Notes under the pieces: model-generated
What the model saw: only the letters and a program-made list of their open reading frames with translations
The model's database searches: none
Told to the model about the DNA's origin: nothing
In this document: positions 1 to 8,645 of the stretch, in pieces
Layout of the letters: each line of letters starts with the position of its first letter
Numbering within the stretch: the stretch's first letter is position 1
Translations under genes and position numbers: made by a program
From: Cellulomonas sp. P24
Lineage (GTDB): Bacteria > Actinomycetota > Actinomycetes > Actinomycetales > Cellulomonadaceae
DNA length: 64,000 nt
NCBI RefSeq assembly: GCF_024704385.1
Contig: NZ_JAJDFX010000002.1
Span: forward strand, 3,100,001 to 3,164,000
Reading direction: 5' to 3'

Positions 1-317
1 CCGCGTGCTCGCGCGTCGTGAACCGCCCGGTCGACTCGACGACCAGCTCGACGCCGCGGTCGCTCCACGGGAGCCGGGCGGGGTCGCGCTCGGCGATCAC
101 CTCGATCCGCCGTCCGTCGACGACGAGGGCGTCGCCGTCCACCTCGACCTCGGCCGTGAGCCGGCCGTACGCGGTGTCGTAGCGGAGCAGGTGGGCGAGG
201 GTCGCGGCGTCGGTGAGGTCGTTGACCGCGACGATCTCGAGGTCGCTGCCGCGCTGGAGGGCGGCCCGGAGGAAGCTGCGTCCGATCCGGCCGAAGCCGT
301 TGATGGCGATGCGCACG
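1..317 (-). CDS. gap: Glyceraldehyde-3-phosphate dehydrogenase, N-terminal part (truncated by window edge)
   Basis: The minus-strand frame opens with GTG and reads [13 protein letters not shown], the Rossmann nucleotide-binding start of type I GAPDH, and reaches VVESTGRFT, the conserved strand before the catalytic domain. The enzyme oxidises glyceraldehyde-3-phosphate to 1,3-bisphosphoglycerate with NAD(P). The catalytic Cys region lies beyond the window, so only about 105 residues are seen. GTG at 317 is chosen because it sits directly before the Rossmann strand; the ribosome site upstream (GAGAACGGA) is weak. The gene diverges from a TetR gene across a double palindromic operator. This suggests a regulated GAPDH paralogue rather than the constitutive glycolytic copy, which is inference. 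Confidence 0.85.
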
Positions 318-373
318 GGGCGTGTCCGTTCTCTTCGTGGGCGGCGTCACGGACCGGGGCTCGCGGCCACCCG

Positions 374-431
374 CACCAGACGGAACCGATCGGTTCCGTT
401 TCTGTACGGTACCGATCGGTTCCGTCTGGTG
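374..431. promoter_or_regulatory. Double palindromic TetR-type operator between gap and tetR
   Basis: Two 20-bp palindromes lie 26 bp apart centre to centre: ACGGAACCGATCGGTTCCGT at 380-399 (perfect) and ACGGTACCGATCGGTTCCGT at 406-425 (one mismatched pair). The flanks CACCAGACGG and CCGTCTGGTG make the whole 58-bp block a larger dyad. A promoter for tetR fits with -35 TTCCGT (420-425), a 17-bp spacer and -10 TAGCCT (443-448). The right palindrome therefore overlaps the -35 box, as expected for autorepression. Confidence 0.75.
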
Positions 432-454
432 CAAGGACGACGTAGCCTTCTCAC

Positions 455-1024
455 GTGCCGACCAACGCCCGCGAGCGCCTCCTCGCCACTGCGGAGGACC
501 TCTTCTACGCGCAGGGCACGCGCGCGACCGGGGTCGAGCAGATCCTCGCGGCGAGCGACGTCGGCCGCGCCTCGTTCTACCGGCACTTCACCAGCAAGGA
601 CGACCTGATCGTCGCCGTGCTCGAGCGTCGACGACAGTACTGGCGGGACGTCGTCGTCCCCGACGTCCGGGCGCGGGGCGGGCACCCGCTCGACGTGTTC
701 GACCTGCTCGCCGACCGGCTCGAGGAGACCGGCTACCGCGGCTGCGCGTTCCTCAACACCCTCGTCGAGATCCCCGACCCGCAGTCGCCCGCGCACCGGT
801 GCGCGATCGAGCACAAGGAGGACCAGCGGAGGCTGTTCGCCGAGCTGCTCGCCGAGAACGGCTACGCCGACGCCGACGGCCGGCTCTCCACCCGGCTGCT
901 GATGCTCTACGACGGAGCGAGCGTCACCGGTCTGCGGGAGAGATCACCTCAGGCCGCGCTCGATGCGCGCGCGGTCGCAGAGCTCCTGCTGTCGGCCGCC
1001 GCGCACCGGCAGCCGGGGACCTAG
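455..1024 (+). CDS. TetR/AcrR-family transcriptional regulator
   Basis: This 189-residue protein starts MPTNARERLLATAEDLF and has the TetR helix-turn-helix at about residues 20-55 (TRATGVEQILAASDVGRASF, then YRHFTSKDDLI). The C-terminal ligand domain is of the TetR_C type with RGCAFLN, seen in repressors that sense small organic ligands. GTG at 455 lies 6 nt after a TAGCCT -10 box, so the transcript is probably leaderless. It diverges from gap and is followed after 42 nt by a GH13 glucosidase, probably in one transcript. The double palindrome upstream is its likely operator. The inducer is not evident. Confidence 0.88.
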   Translation: MPTNARERLLATAEDLFYAQGTRATGVEQILAASDVGRASFYRHFTSKDDLIVAVLERRRQYWRDVVVPDVRARGGHPLDVFDLLADRLEETGYRGCAFLNTLVEIPDPQSPAHRCAIEHKEDQRRLFAELLAENGYADADGRLSTRLLMLYDGASVTGLRERSPQAALDARAVAELLLSAAAHRQPGT

Positions 1025-1066
1025 AGTTCCGTGCGTGGACGGTCAGAAGCGACACGGAAGGTCGAG

Positions 1067-2770
1067 ATGACGATCGACGAGACGCTCCCGGCGACCGCCG
1101 ACCGGGCCGCTAGCCCGTGGTGGAAGGACGCCGTCGTCTACCAGGTGTACCCACGCTCGTTCCTGGACTCGAACGGCGACGGCATCGGCGACCTCAACGG
1201 CATCACCGCCAAGCTCGACTACCTCCAGACCCTGGGGATCGACGTCGTGTGGCTCAGCCCGCACTTCGACAGCCCGAACGCCGACAACGGCTACGACATC
1301 CGCGACTACCGCGCGGTGATGGCCGAGCTCGGCACCATGGCGGACTTCGACCGGATGCTCGCCGGCATGACGGAGCGCGGCATCCGGCTCGTGATCGACC
1401 TGGTGGTGAACCACACGAGCGACGAGCACCGCTGGTTCGTCGAGAGCCGCCGCGACCGGGACAACCCGTACCGCGACTTCTACATCTGGCGCGACGGTCA
1501 CGACGGCGGCCCCCCGAACAACTACTCGTCGTTCTTCAGCGGCTCGGCCTGGGAGCACGACGACGCCACGGACCAGTACTACCTCCACTACTTCGCCGCC
1601 AAGCAGCCGGACCTCAACTGGGAGAACCCGACGGTCCGCGACGAGGTCGTCGACCTCATGCGGTTCTGGCTGGACAAGGGCGTGGCCGGGTTCCGCATGG
1701 ACGTGATCCCGTTCATCTCCAAGCCGGACGGGCTCCCGGACCTGACGGCCGACGAGCTCGCGCACCCCGAGGTCGTCTACGCGAACGGCCCGCGCCTGCA
1801 CGAGTACCTGCAGGACCTGAACCGACGGGTCCTCGCGCCCTACCAGGCGATGTCCGTCGGCGAGGCATTCGGCGTGGGACTCGACCAGGCGGCGCTGTTC
1901 ACCGACGCGCGGCGCGGCGAGCTGAGCATGATCTTCCACTTCGACATCGTCCGCATGGACCGCGACGGCTGGCGGCAGACGGGCTGGACCCTCCCGCAGC
2001 TCAAGGCGCTCCACACGATGATCGACGGCGTGGCTGGCGAGCACGGGTGGACCACCAGCTTCCTCGGCAACCACGACAACCCGCGCACGGTCTCGCACTT
2101 CGGCGACGACAGCCCCGCCTGGCGCGAGCTCTCCGCCAAGGCACTCGCGACGATGCTGCTGACGCAGCGGGCGACCCCGTTCGTGTACCAGGGTGACGAG
2201 CTCGGCATGACGAACTACCCGTTCGAGCGGATCGAGCAGTTCGAGGACGTCGAGATCAGGGGCCAGTGGCGCACGCTCGTCCAGACGGGCGACGTCCCGG
2301 CGGACGAGTTCCTGGAGCACGTCCGCCGGACCAGTCGGGACAACGCCCGCACCCCGATGCAGTGGACCGCCGACGCCCAGGGCGGTTTCACGACCGGCAC
2401 GCCGTGGCTCGCCGTCAACCCGAACCACGTCGAGATCAACGCAGCCGCGCAGGTCGCCGACCCGGACTCGGTGTACCACCACCACCGCCGGCTCATCGCG
2501 TTGCGCCGGGAGGTCCCCGCTCTCGTGCACGGCGCGTTCCTCGACGTGGACCCTGAGCACCCGACAGTGTTCGCCTACACGCGGACCCTCGGCGAGGACC
2601 GCTGGCTCGTGCTCGTCCACGTCGGCCACGACGTCCTCGACTACCGCCTCCCAGCCGGGCTGACGATCGTCTCGACGGCGTTGGACAACGGTGCGGGCCC
2701 GACCGCTGCGGCAGGCGCGCAGCAGGTGCATCTCGCGCCCTGGCAGGCGACGGTCTACCGGGTCGAGTAG
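1067..2770 (+). CDS. GH13 alpha-glucosidase (oligo-1,6-glucosidase-like)
   Basis: This 567-residue cytoplasmic glycosidase hydrolyses terminal alpha-glucosidic bonds of short malto- or isomalto-oligosaccharides. The (beta/alpha)8 barrel starts at WWKDAVVYQVYPRSF. Region I is DLVVNHTS. The nucleophile is Asp212 in GFRMDVI, the acid/base is Glu266 in VGEAFG, and the transition-state stabiliser is Asp337 in NHDNPR. QPDLNWEN is typical of subfamily GH13_31. Val directly after the nucleophile is the residue associated with alpha-1,6 preference, whereas alpha-1,4 enzymes tend to have Thr; this is family knowledge, not proof. ATG at 1067 has GGAAG upstream and is preferred to an in-frame GTG at 1031. 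No signal peptide is seen. It lies just downstream of the TetR gene. Confidence 0.93.
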   Translation: MTIDETLPATADRAASPWWKDAVVYQVYPRSFLDSNGDGIGDLNGITAKLDYLQTLGIDVVWLSPHFDSPNADNGYDIRDYRAVMAELGTMADFDRMLAGMTERGIRLVIDLVVNHTSDEHRWFVESRRDRDNPYRDFYIWRDGHDGGPPNNYSSFFSGSAWEHDDATDQYYLHYFAAKQPDLNWENPTVRDEVVDLMRFWLDKGVAGFRMDVIPFISKPDGLPDLTADELAHPEVVYANGPRLHEYLQDLNRRVLAPYQAMSVGEAFGVGLDQAALFTDARRGELSMIFHFDIVRMDRDGWRQTGWTLPQLKALHTMIDGVAGEHGWTTSFLGNHDNPRTVSHFGDDSPAWRELSAKALATMLLTQRATPFVYQGDELGMTNYPFERIEQFEDVEIRGQWRTLVQTGDVPADEFLEHVRRTSRDNARTPMQWTADAQGGFTTGTPWLAVNPNHVEINAAAQVADPDSVYHHHRRLIALRREVPALVHGAFLDVDPEHPTVFAYTRTLGEDRWLVLVHVGHDVLDYRLPAGLTIVSTALDNGAGPTAAAGAQQVHLAPWQATVYRVE

Positions 2771-2809
2771 CGCGAGGACGGCTGCGCCGGCGGACCGTGC
2801 CCGGTGCGA

Positions 2810-3295
2810 TCAGCCGTCGAGCTCGGCCGCGAGCGCCTCCACCGGGGCGCGCCGCACCGCCGTCGACGCGGTCCGTGGGTCGGCACCGGCGAGCACGTCG
2901 TCGATCGCTCCCGTGTACTGCTCCGCCGCGGTCTCCACAGTGTCCAGGGCGGCGTCGAGGAGCGCCGCGAGGCCGTCCTCGTCGAGCACGAGCTCGCCGA
3001 GCACCACGCCGAACCGGACCGCGACGGCCCCGGTGGCCAGGTCGAGCTCGAGCGACGCGTCGACGAGGTCGGCAGTCGCCCGCACGACCAGCTCGCTGAC
3101 GCCGGCGACGGTCACGGCCGGCACGAGCACCGGGTGGACGACGTAGAACGTCACGGCCCGGGCGACCGGCCGCACGACCGCGAGCACCTGCTCGGCGGAT
3201 GCCGAGGAGACGTCGATCGTCGACAGCGCAGGGTCGACCTCGAGGCTCCGGCCGGCCCGCACGAGCGCAGCGGCGACCTCGTCGAGGAACGTCAT
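2810..3295 (-). CDS. Unknown 161-residue protein coupled to the DUF4157 gene
   Basis: I recognise no family. The protein is acidic, with no membrane segment or signal peptide. It reads as an alternating helix and strand fold rich in Val, Ala and Leu: a helix at the start, a central beta-rich part (RAVTFYVVHPVLVPAVTVAG) and a helical C-terminus. Its ATG overlaps the stop of the DUF4157 gene (ATGA at 3292-3295), so it is translationally coupled. It is the last gene of the AAA - DUF4157 - 161 aa operon. By position it could be an immunity or chaperone partner, but nothing in the sequence proves that. Confidence 0.7.
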   Translation of the reverse strand: MTFLDEVAAALVRAGRSLEVDPALSTIDVSSASAEQVLAVVRPVARAVTFYVVHPVLVPAVTVAGVSELVVRATADLVDASLELDLATGAVAVRFGVVLGELVLDEDGLAALLDAALDTVETAAEQYTGAIDDVLAGADPRTASTAVRRAPVEALAAELDG

Positions 3296-6200
3296 GACCC
3301 GACCACCCCGGCGGAGGAGGCCGCCGCCATCACCTTGGTCCGGAGCGCCTCACGCAGGAACTCGATCCATTCGGGCGAGTTCCGACGCGGTGTCCGCTTG
3401 AGCTCGGCCTCGATGGCCTCGACCGTGAGGGCGTCGGTGAACTTCTTGATGTCCGGCGGGCTCGCCTGGTCCTTGAGCTCGAGGTCGCCGACCGCGCAGA
3501 CCACGCCCGCCGGCAGGGACTCGCCGGTGCGGAGAGCGTTCGTCTTCTGCTGGAGCTTGCCGCGCTTGCTCGAGCTGAACATCTTCTGGATGCGCCACCC
3601 GAGACCGCGATCGGTCTTCGTGTTGGCCCCGAGCTTGCCGGTCTTCGCCTGCTCGTTCCGTTGGGTGGCCAGGTCGCCGGACTCGGTCCACGCATCCGCG
3701 ATGCCGCCCAGGATCCCGGTGACCGGCTTCACCTTCTTCTTCATGTCCTCGAACACCGACTGCGGGTCGGCGTTGGTGTCCATGCCTGCGAGCACCACCG
3801 CGCGGATCTTCAGCAGCAGCGCGTCGTCGCTGGTCTGCGCCGAGTCGGTGTCCGGCTTCGCCTTCGGGTCGAACGGCTTGACCGGCTTCAGCTTGATCCG
3901 CTTGACGTAGTCGGCGGTGATCGGCTTGCCGTCGATCCGGTAGTTGCCGAGGAACATCAGCGCCGTCGGGTCGCCGGCGGCCGCCTTCATGATGATGCCG
4001 TCGACGGCCATCTTCGGGTGCCGGCGCAGCTCGTCCTCCGCGCCGCCCTCGACGTGCATGACGGCCGACTCCTTCTCTGCCTTCTTCGCCATGAGGTTGA
4101 GGATCTTGCTCGCGATGTAGTGCGCGATCTTGTGCAGGTTGTCGACCACCGTGGTCGCCGCCTTGATCGCCGCGGGGATGCCGAAGCCGCCCGCGGAGGC
4201 CACCTGGGCGACCGAGACGCTGAAGTTCATGATGTTCACTCCCAGCGACCAGCAGGTCTGCTCGAGGTGCTTGGTGTAGACCTGCGACACCTTCATCAGC
4301 GGGTACACCATGACGTTGACCTTGTCGGTGCTCCCGGCGCGGGCCTCGAACATGGACAGGTCGGTCTCGCGCTGGCGCATGCCGGCGGTCGCCACCTCGG
4401 TGACGCCGCGTGCCATCCCGAGGGCCGACGCCGCGATGTCGAGCCCGGGGATGACCTGCTTGACGCCCTCGGCGACGCCGCTGTCGATGAGCTTGGCCAG
4501 GTTGGCTGAGTTCTTCGCGACGCTGACCAGGCCGTTGAGGCCCGTCGCACCGGCCTTCGCCGCCTTGAGCCCCTCGTAGGGGTCCTTCGAGTCCCACGAC
4601 TTCTCGATCGAGTCGACCATCTGGAACGCCGACTGCACCGCACTCATGAGGCCGGACAGGATGCCCGTCACCTGGCCGATACCCGTCTTCGCCTTGGTGG
4701 CGTCCGACTCCGGCAGGACCTGATCCTTCCAGGTCCGCTGTCCCGTCTTGAGCTGCTTGTCGGCGCGCATCCCCTGCTTGACCGCCGTGCCGACCCCCTG
4801 GTCGACGAACCCCGGCAGGTGGTCCGTGAACTCCTTGTCCTTGGTCACGCCCTGCTGGTCGCGCAGCGTCTTGTCCTGCTTGCTGCCCACCATGCCCGCG
4901 ATGCCGCCGGAGATGCCGCCGACGATCGTCGTGCCGAGGTTGACCTTGCTGCCGACACCCGAGACTGCCTCCGAGGCCTCGGACGTGCCGGTGCCGCGAC
5001 CCTTGGGCTGGGGGCCGATCCGCTGCTCCTCGGGCAGCAGCGCGAGGTTCGCCTCGAGCGACGAGGCATCGCGCTTCTTCTGCTGGTTGCGGGCCTTCAC
5101 ACGCACCTCGGCCTGCTGCCACGCGGCGAGGTCGAGTGCGCCGTCCCGCGGCGGGAACCCCGCGAGCTCCTTGGGTGCCATGCCCTTGCGGACCGCTTCC
5201 CAGGCCTCGTCCTGCGCGAGGGCCTCGGAGCGCTTCGGGTTCTGCGCCATGAGGTCGTCGCGGTGCGTGACCATGCGCTCGTACGCCTGCTCGATCGCCT
5301 TGGGCAGCATCTTCACCTTGAGCGTCGCCTTGTCGACCTCCTCCGCGGTCGCACCGGCCTCGGCCTCGGAGCGGGTCTGGCGGACCTGGATGACGAGTCG
5401 CTCCGCGGCGGTCTCGCGCGGCGGGCGGACGGCGTTCAGCTGCGGGAACTCGGTGTACCAGACCTGCTGGTAGGCGAGCTCGGCACGCTTCTCGTCGCTG
5501 CCCCCGAGCTTCTTGGCCTTCAGCTCCTCGAACACGGCCTTCTCGCGTTCGAGGGCCTGCTCGAACTCGGCGTGCAGGGACATCGCGCGCTTCTGCGGGC
5601 CGGACTGCTCCATCGGCACGTGACCGACGTCGTTGACCTTGCCGGCGACGGTCACGTCGGTGTCGCCGCTCGTGTCGTAGACCGAGTCGGTCAGCGTCGC
5701 GCGACCGGCCTCGCCCTTCTTGCGCGACTCCTTGAGCCCGGCCAGCTCGGCCTTCTCGGTCTTCTTGCTCTTCTTGACGGCGGCGGCGCGCTCCTGCTCC
5801 TTCTTCTTCTTCTCCGCCTTCGCCTGCTTCTCCTCGGGCGTCTTCTTGCGGAAGGGGTTGCTCAGCCGCCGGATGCTGTGCGGCTCGGTGAGCACGTGCG
5901 CGATCTCGTGGGCGAGCACCTTCTCGCCGTCGGGGGTGTCGGGTGCGAACCGCCCGGCACCGAAGAAGATGTCGCTGCCGGTGGTGAACGCCTCGGCGCT
6001 CATCGCCGCGCTGAGCCGGCCGGCCTTCGGGTCGTCGTGCACCCGCACGTGGCCCAGACCCGCACCGAACCCCGTCTCCATCCGACGGCGGACGTCCGGG
6101 GGCAGCGGCGTCCCGCTCCCGCGGGCGGCCTCGATCTCGGTGCTGCTCTCCGGGTCGAGGGCGCCGCCCTCGGCGCCGATGGTCGCGCCGGGCGTGGGTT

Positions 6201-6453
6201 CGCTCGAGCGGCGCAGGTGCCCGCAGCCGGACGTGTGGGCGTGCGGGCCCTCGGGCTCCAGCCGCGCGAGGGCCCGGTCCGCCATGCGGTCGGCGTCGTG
6301 CTCCGCGGAGTCGTCCGCACGCCCGACGGTCAGGCCGGCGACGGGGCTCGGTGACGACGGACCCGCGGTGGCCGTCGTCGGTGGTGCGGTCTCGAGGCCG
6401 GCGCCGGGCTGCGCCGAGGAGGGGACCAGGACGCGGGCGTCACGACTTCTCAT
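3292..6453 (-). CDS. DUF4157-domain protein, putative eCIS-associated payload
   Basis: This protein has 1053 residues. A disordered Pro/Ser/Thr-rich N-terminus is followed by a DUF4157 domain at about 100-190 (LPPDVRRRMETGFGAGLGHVRVH, then HEIAHVL with a zincin-like HEXXH at 182-186). Next come a Lys/Glu coiled coil (about 195-260) and a long helical region. It contains a glycine-zipper stretch near residue 510 (VGGISGGIAGMVGS) that could insert in membranes. DUF4157 is known to mark cargo and toxins of extracellular contractile injection systems. The start at 6453 has a near-perfect GGAGG 6 nt upstream; an in-frame ATG at 6489 lacks one. The gene sits between an AAA+ ATPase and a coupled 161-residue protein. 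The toxic activity, if any, is not recognisable. Confidence 0.85.
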   Translation of the reverse strand: MRSRDARVLVPSSAQPGAGLETAPPTTATAGPSSPSPVAGLTVGRADDSAEHDADRMADRALARLEPEGPHAHTSGCGHLRRSSEPTPGATIGAEGGALDPESSTEIEAARGSGTPLPPDVRRRMETGFGAGLGHVRVHDDPKAGRLSAAMSAEAFTTGSDIFFGAGRFAPDTPDGEKVLAHEIAHVLTEPHSIRRLSNPFRKKTPEEKQAKAEKKKKEQERAAAVKKSKKTEKAELAGLKESRKKGEAGRATLTDSVYDTSGDTDVTVAGKVNDVGHVPMEQSGPQKRAMSLHAEFEQALEREKAVFEELKAKKLGGSDEKRAELAYQQVWYTEFPQLNAVRPPRETAAERLVIQVRQTRSEAEAGATAEEVDKATLKVKMLPKAIEQAYERMVTHRDDLMAQNPKRSEALAQDEAWEAVRKGMAPKELAGFPPRDGALDLAAWQQAEVRVKARNQQKKRDASSLEANLALLPEEQRIGPQPKGRGTGTSEASEAVSGVGSKVNLGTTIVGGISGGIAGMVGSKQDKTLRDQQGVTKDKEFTDHLPGFVDQGVGTAVKQGMRADKQLKTGQRTWKDQVLPESDATKAKTGIGQVTGILSGLMSAVQSAFQMVDSIEKSWDSKDPYEGLKAAKAGATGLNGLVSVAKNSANLAKLIDSGVAEGVKQVIPGLDIAASALGMARGVTEVATAGMRQRETDLSMFEARAGSTDKVNVMVYPLMKVSQVYTKHLEQTCWSLGVNIMNFSVSVAQVASAGGFGIPAAIKAATTVVDNLHKIAHYIASKILNLMAKKAEKESAVMHVEGGAEDELRRHPKMAVDGIIMKAAAGDPTALMFLGNYRIDGKPITADYVKRIKLKPVKPFDPKAKPDTDSAQTSDDALLLKIRAVVLAGMDTNADPQSVFEDMKKKVKPVTGILGGIADAWTESGDLATQRNEQAKTGKLGANTKTDRGLGWRIQKMFSSSKRGKLQQKTNALRTGESLPAGVVCAVGDLELKDQASPPDIKKFTDALTVEAIEAELKRTPRRNSPEWIEFLREALRTKVMAAASSAGVVGS

Positions 6454-6544
6454 GCTGACCTCCGGGAGTCTCCGTGCGCGGCCGGGCACAGTGCCCCCAC
6501 CTGTTCATCGTGCCGTGGCGAGGTCCGCCGGGAATCCGTAGCCG

Positions 6545-8476
6545 CTACGCAGGTTCGCCGGTGCCCCAGCGGGCATCGCTGACACGGCGGCCGAGCTTCG
6601 CGAGCTCGCGAACGGTTGCCGTCCGGACGTCACGCATCCCGACCAACCGGCGCTCGGCGACCGCGTCGTACGCGGAGGCGAGGACGACGTTGCGGATGTC
6701 GCCGCCGGCCAGCTCGATCGATCCGGCGAGGAACGCGACGTCGACGGGGTCGTCCGGGTCGGTGCCCGGGAGCTGGTCCAGGTGGTGCTGCCACAGCAGC
6801 CGACGGGTCGGCTCGTCCGGGTCGGGGAAGTGCACCATGAAGTGCAGCCGCCGCGCGAACGCCGGGTCGAGGTTGCCGCGCAGGTTCGTCGCGAGCACCG
6901 TCACGCCCTCCGAGGCCTCCATCCGCTGCAGCAGGTAGGACACCTCCTGGTTGGCGTAGCGGTCGCGTGCGTCGGTCACCGAGGAACGACTGCCGAACAG
7001 GGAGTCGGCCTCGTCGAAGAACAGCACCGCGTTGAGGGACTCGGCCTGGGTGAACACCCGCTCGAGGTTCTTCTCCGTCTCCCCGATGTACTTGTCGACG
7101 ACGCTGGACAGGTCCACCTGGAACAGGTCCATGCCGAGCGAGTCGGCCACGACGTGGGCCGCCAGCGTCTTGCCGGTGCCGGGGCTGCCCGAGAACAGGG
7201 CGGTGATGCCGGTGCCCTTGCCGCCCTTGCCCTGCAGGTCCCCGAGGGCCATCACCTCGTCGCGGTCGCGCGCCCACCCGATCAGCCGCATGACCTCGCG
7301 CCGGGTGTGCGCCGGGAGCACGAGGTCGTCGAGCGTGGCCGGGGTTCCCGAGGTGCGCAGCCGCGGGTCGCGGGTGCCGCCGAGGCGTCGCGCGGCGAGC
7401 CGGACATCGTCCGAGGTCACCGGCCGTCCGGCGCGCGCCGCGTCGGCCTCGGCCCGGCGCCCCACCGCGGTGATCTCCTCGGGGGTCATGCGCAACGTCA
7501 GCACGTCGCGGGTGGTCGCGGCCTCCCCGACGACCCGGTACCACTGGGCGGCGCGCTCGTCCTGGTCCAGCCGGGTGGCCATGACGGCGGGTGGCAGCGC
7601 CTCCGACCAGCGCGGGTCCCAGCCGGTGCGCCCGACGGCGACGACCGGTACCGCGGCGTGGAGGTCACCGAGCTGGTCCGCCGCGAGGTGCGCGCCTGCG
7701 AGCACGAGCACCGTGCCGCCGAGCCCGGCCTCGAGGACGAGCGCCTGGACGGTCCGCCGGACGAGCGCGGGGTCCGGGCCGAGGCCGGGGGTGACCGGCA
7801 GTCGTTCGAGGTCACCGACGAGGCAGACGACGTCGAGCTCACGGCAGGCGGCGACCGCGAGCGCCGTGCCGGCGGCGCCGACGGGGGAGTGCACCCAGAT
7901 CAGGGGTTCGCCCGCATCCAGTGCCGCAGCGACGTCCGCGTAGCCGTCGAGGTCGACGGCCTCGGGGTCCCGCAGGACCGCGGCGGCCTCCGCGGAGACT
8001 CGGTGCGAGCCCAGGAGCCGGGCGGTGACACGGTCGGGCAGCCGCAGCCGGCGGGCGAGGAGCACGTCGTCCCCGTCGAGGGCGAGCAACCCGTACCGGA
8101 CCAGCGGGCCGTCGGGCGCGAGGCGCTCGCGGGCGGCGGGGTCCACGACGGAGGCACCGACCAGCTCGAGCGCGAGAGCGACGGTGGGCCGCCCGGGACC
8201 GCTGTCTCCGGAGAGCAGGCCGCACAGCAGGTGGGCGGACGGGTGCAGCTCGGCGAGGAGCGCGACGAGCAGGAGGTGCTCGTCGACGGGTGCCAGGCCG
8301 AACACGTCGCGAACCGCGGCGAGGTGCTCGAGCGCCGGGGCGACCGGGTCGTCGGCGGTGAGGACGTCGAGCGCGGCGAGGGCCTGGTCGCGCGCGGGCC
8401 AGCCGACGCGGCGGTCCACTGCCGTGCGGAGGGCGGCATCGATGGCCGACGACGGCGTGGGGGCGGTCGTCGTCAT
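6545..8476 (-). CDS. AAA+ ATPase of the eCIS-associated type
   Basis: This 643-residue protein has an N-terminal helical half (about 1-390) without recognised motifs and a C-terminal AAA+ module. Walker A is GSPGTGKT near 427-434, Walker B is VLFFDEAD near 481-488, sensor 1 is the Asn of TNLRGN, and arginines in FARRLHF fit the finger region. Such CDC48-like ATPases with an extended N-terminus are regular members of eCIS gene clusters, where they are thought to help assembly or cargo loading. ATG at 8476 is preferred over an upstream in-frame start at 8506. It begins the operon; DUF4157 follows after 91 nt. No tail-like genes are present nearby. Confidence 0.87.
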   Translation of the reverse strand: MTTTAPTPSSAIDAALRTAVDRRVGWPARDQALAALDVLTADDPVAPALEHLAAVRDVFGLAPVDEHLLLVALLAELHPSAHLLCGLLSGDSGPGRPTVALALELVGASVVDPAARERLAPDGPLVRYGLLALDGDDVLLARRLRLPDRVTARLLGSHRVSAEAAAVLRDPEAVDLDGYADVAAALDAGEPLIWVHSPVGAAGTALAVAACRELDVVCLVGDLERLPVTPGLGPDPALVRRTVQALVLEAGLGGTVLVLAGAHLAADQLGDLHAAVPVVAVGRTGWDPRWSEALPPAVMATRLDQDERAAQWYRVVGEAATTRDVLTLRMTPEEITAVGRRAEADAARAGRPVTSDDVRLAARRLGGTRDPRLRTSGTPATLDDLVLPAHTRREVMRLIGWARDRDEVMALGDLQGKGGKGTGITALFSGSPGTGKTLAAHVVADSLGMDLFQVDLSSVVDKYIGETEKNLERVFTQAESLNAVLFFDEADSLFGSRSSVTDARDRYANQEVSYLLQRMEASEGVTVLATNLRGNLDPAFARRLHFMVHFPDPDEPTRRLLWQHHLDQLPGTDPDDPVDVAFLAGSIELAGGDIRNVVLASAYDAVAERRLVGMRDVRTATVRELAKLGRRVSDARWGTGEPA

Positions 8477-8561
8477 GGTCAGTACTCTCGCGCGCCAGGG
8501 CGCCACGGGTCGAGGCCCACGCCGGAAGTCCGGTAGCGACTACGGAGGGGAACGCCGCCCG

Positions 8562-8633
8562 GTGCAGTCGAGAGGCCCGGTGCCGTCGAGAGGCTGGGTG
8601 CCGTCGAGAGTCCCGGTGCTGTCGGGGTGCCGC
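8562..8633. repeat. 18-bp tandem repeat, four copies, just 3' of the GH31 stop codon
   Basis: Four 18-bp units begin at 8562, 8580, 8598 and 8616. Units two and three read GTGCCGTCGAGAGGCTGG and GTGCCGTCGAGAGTCCCG; the first and last are more diverged. The block fills most of the gap between the GH31 stop (8646) and the AAA start (8476). No ORF is supported here. Similar blocks follow the stops of the GGDEF gene and dgoD. Confidence 0.8.
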
Positions 8634-8645
8634 GGCGCGCCGGGG

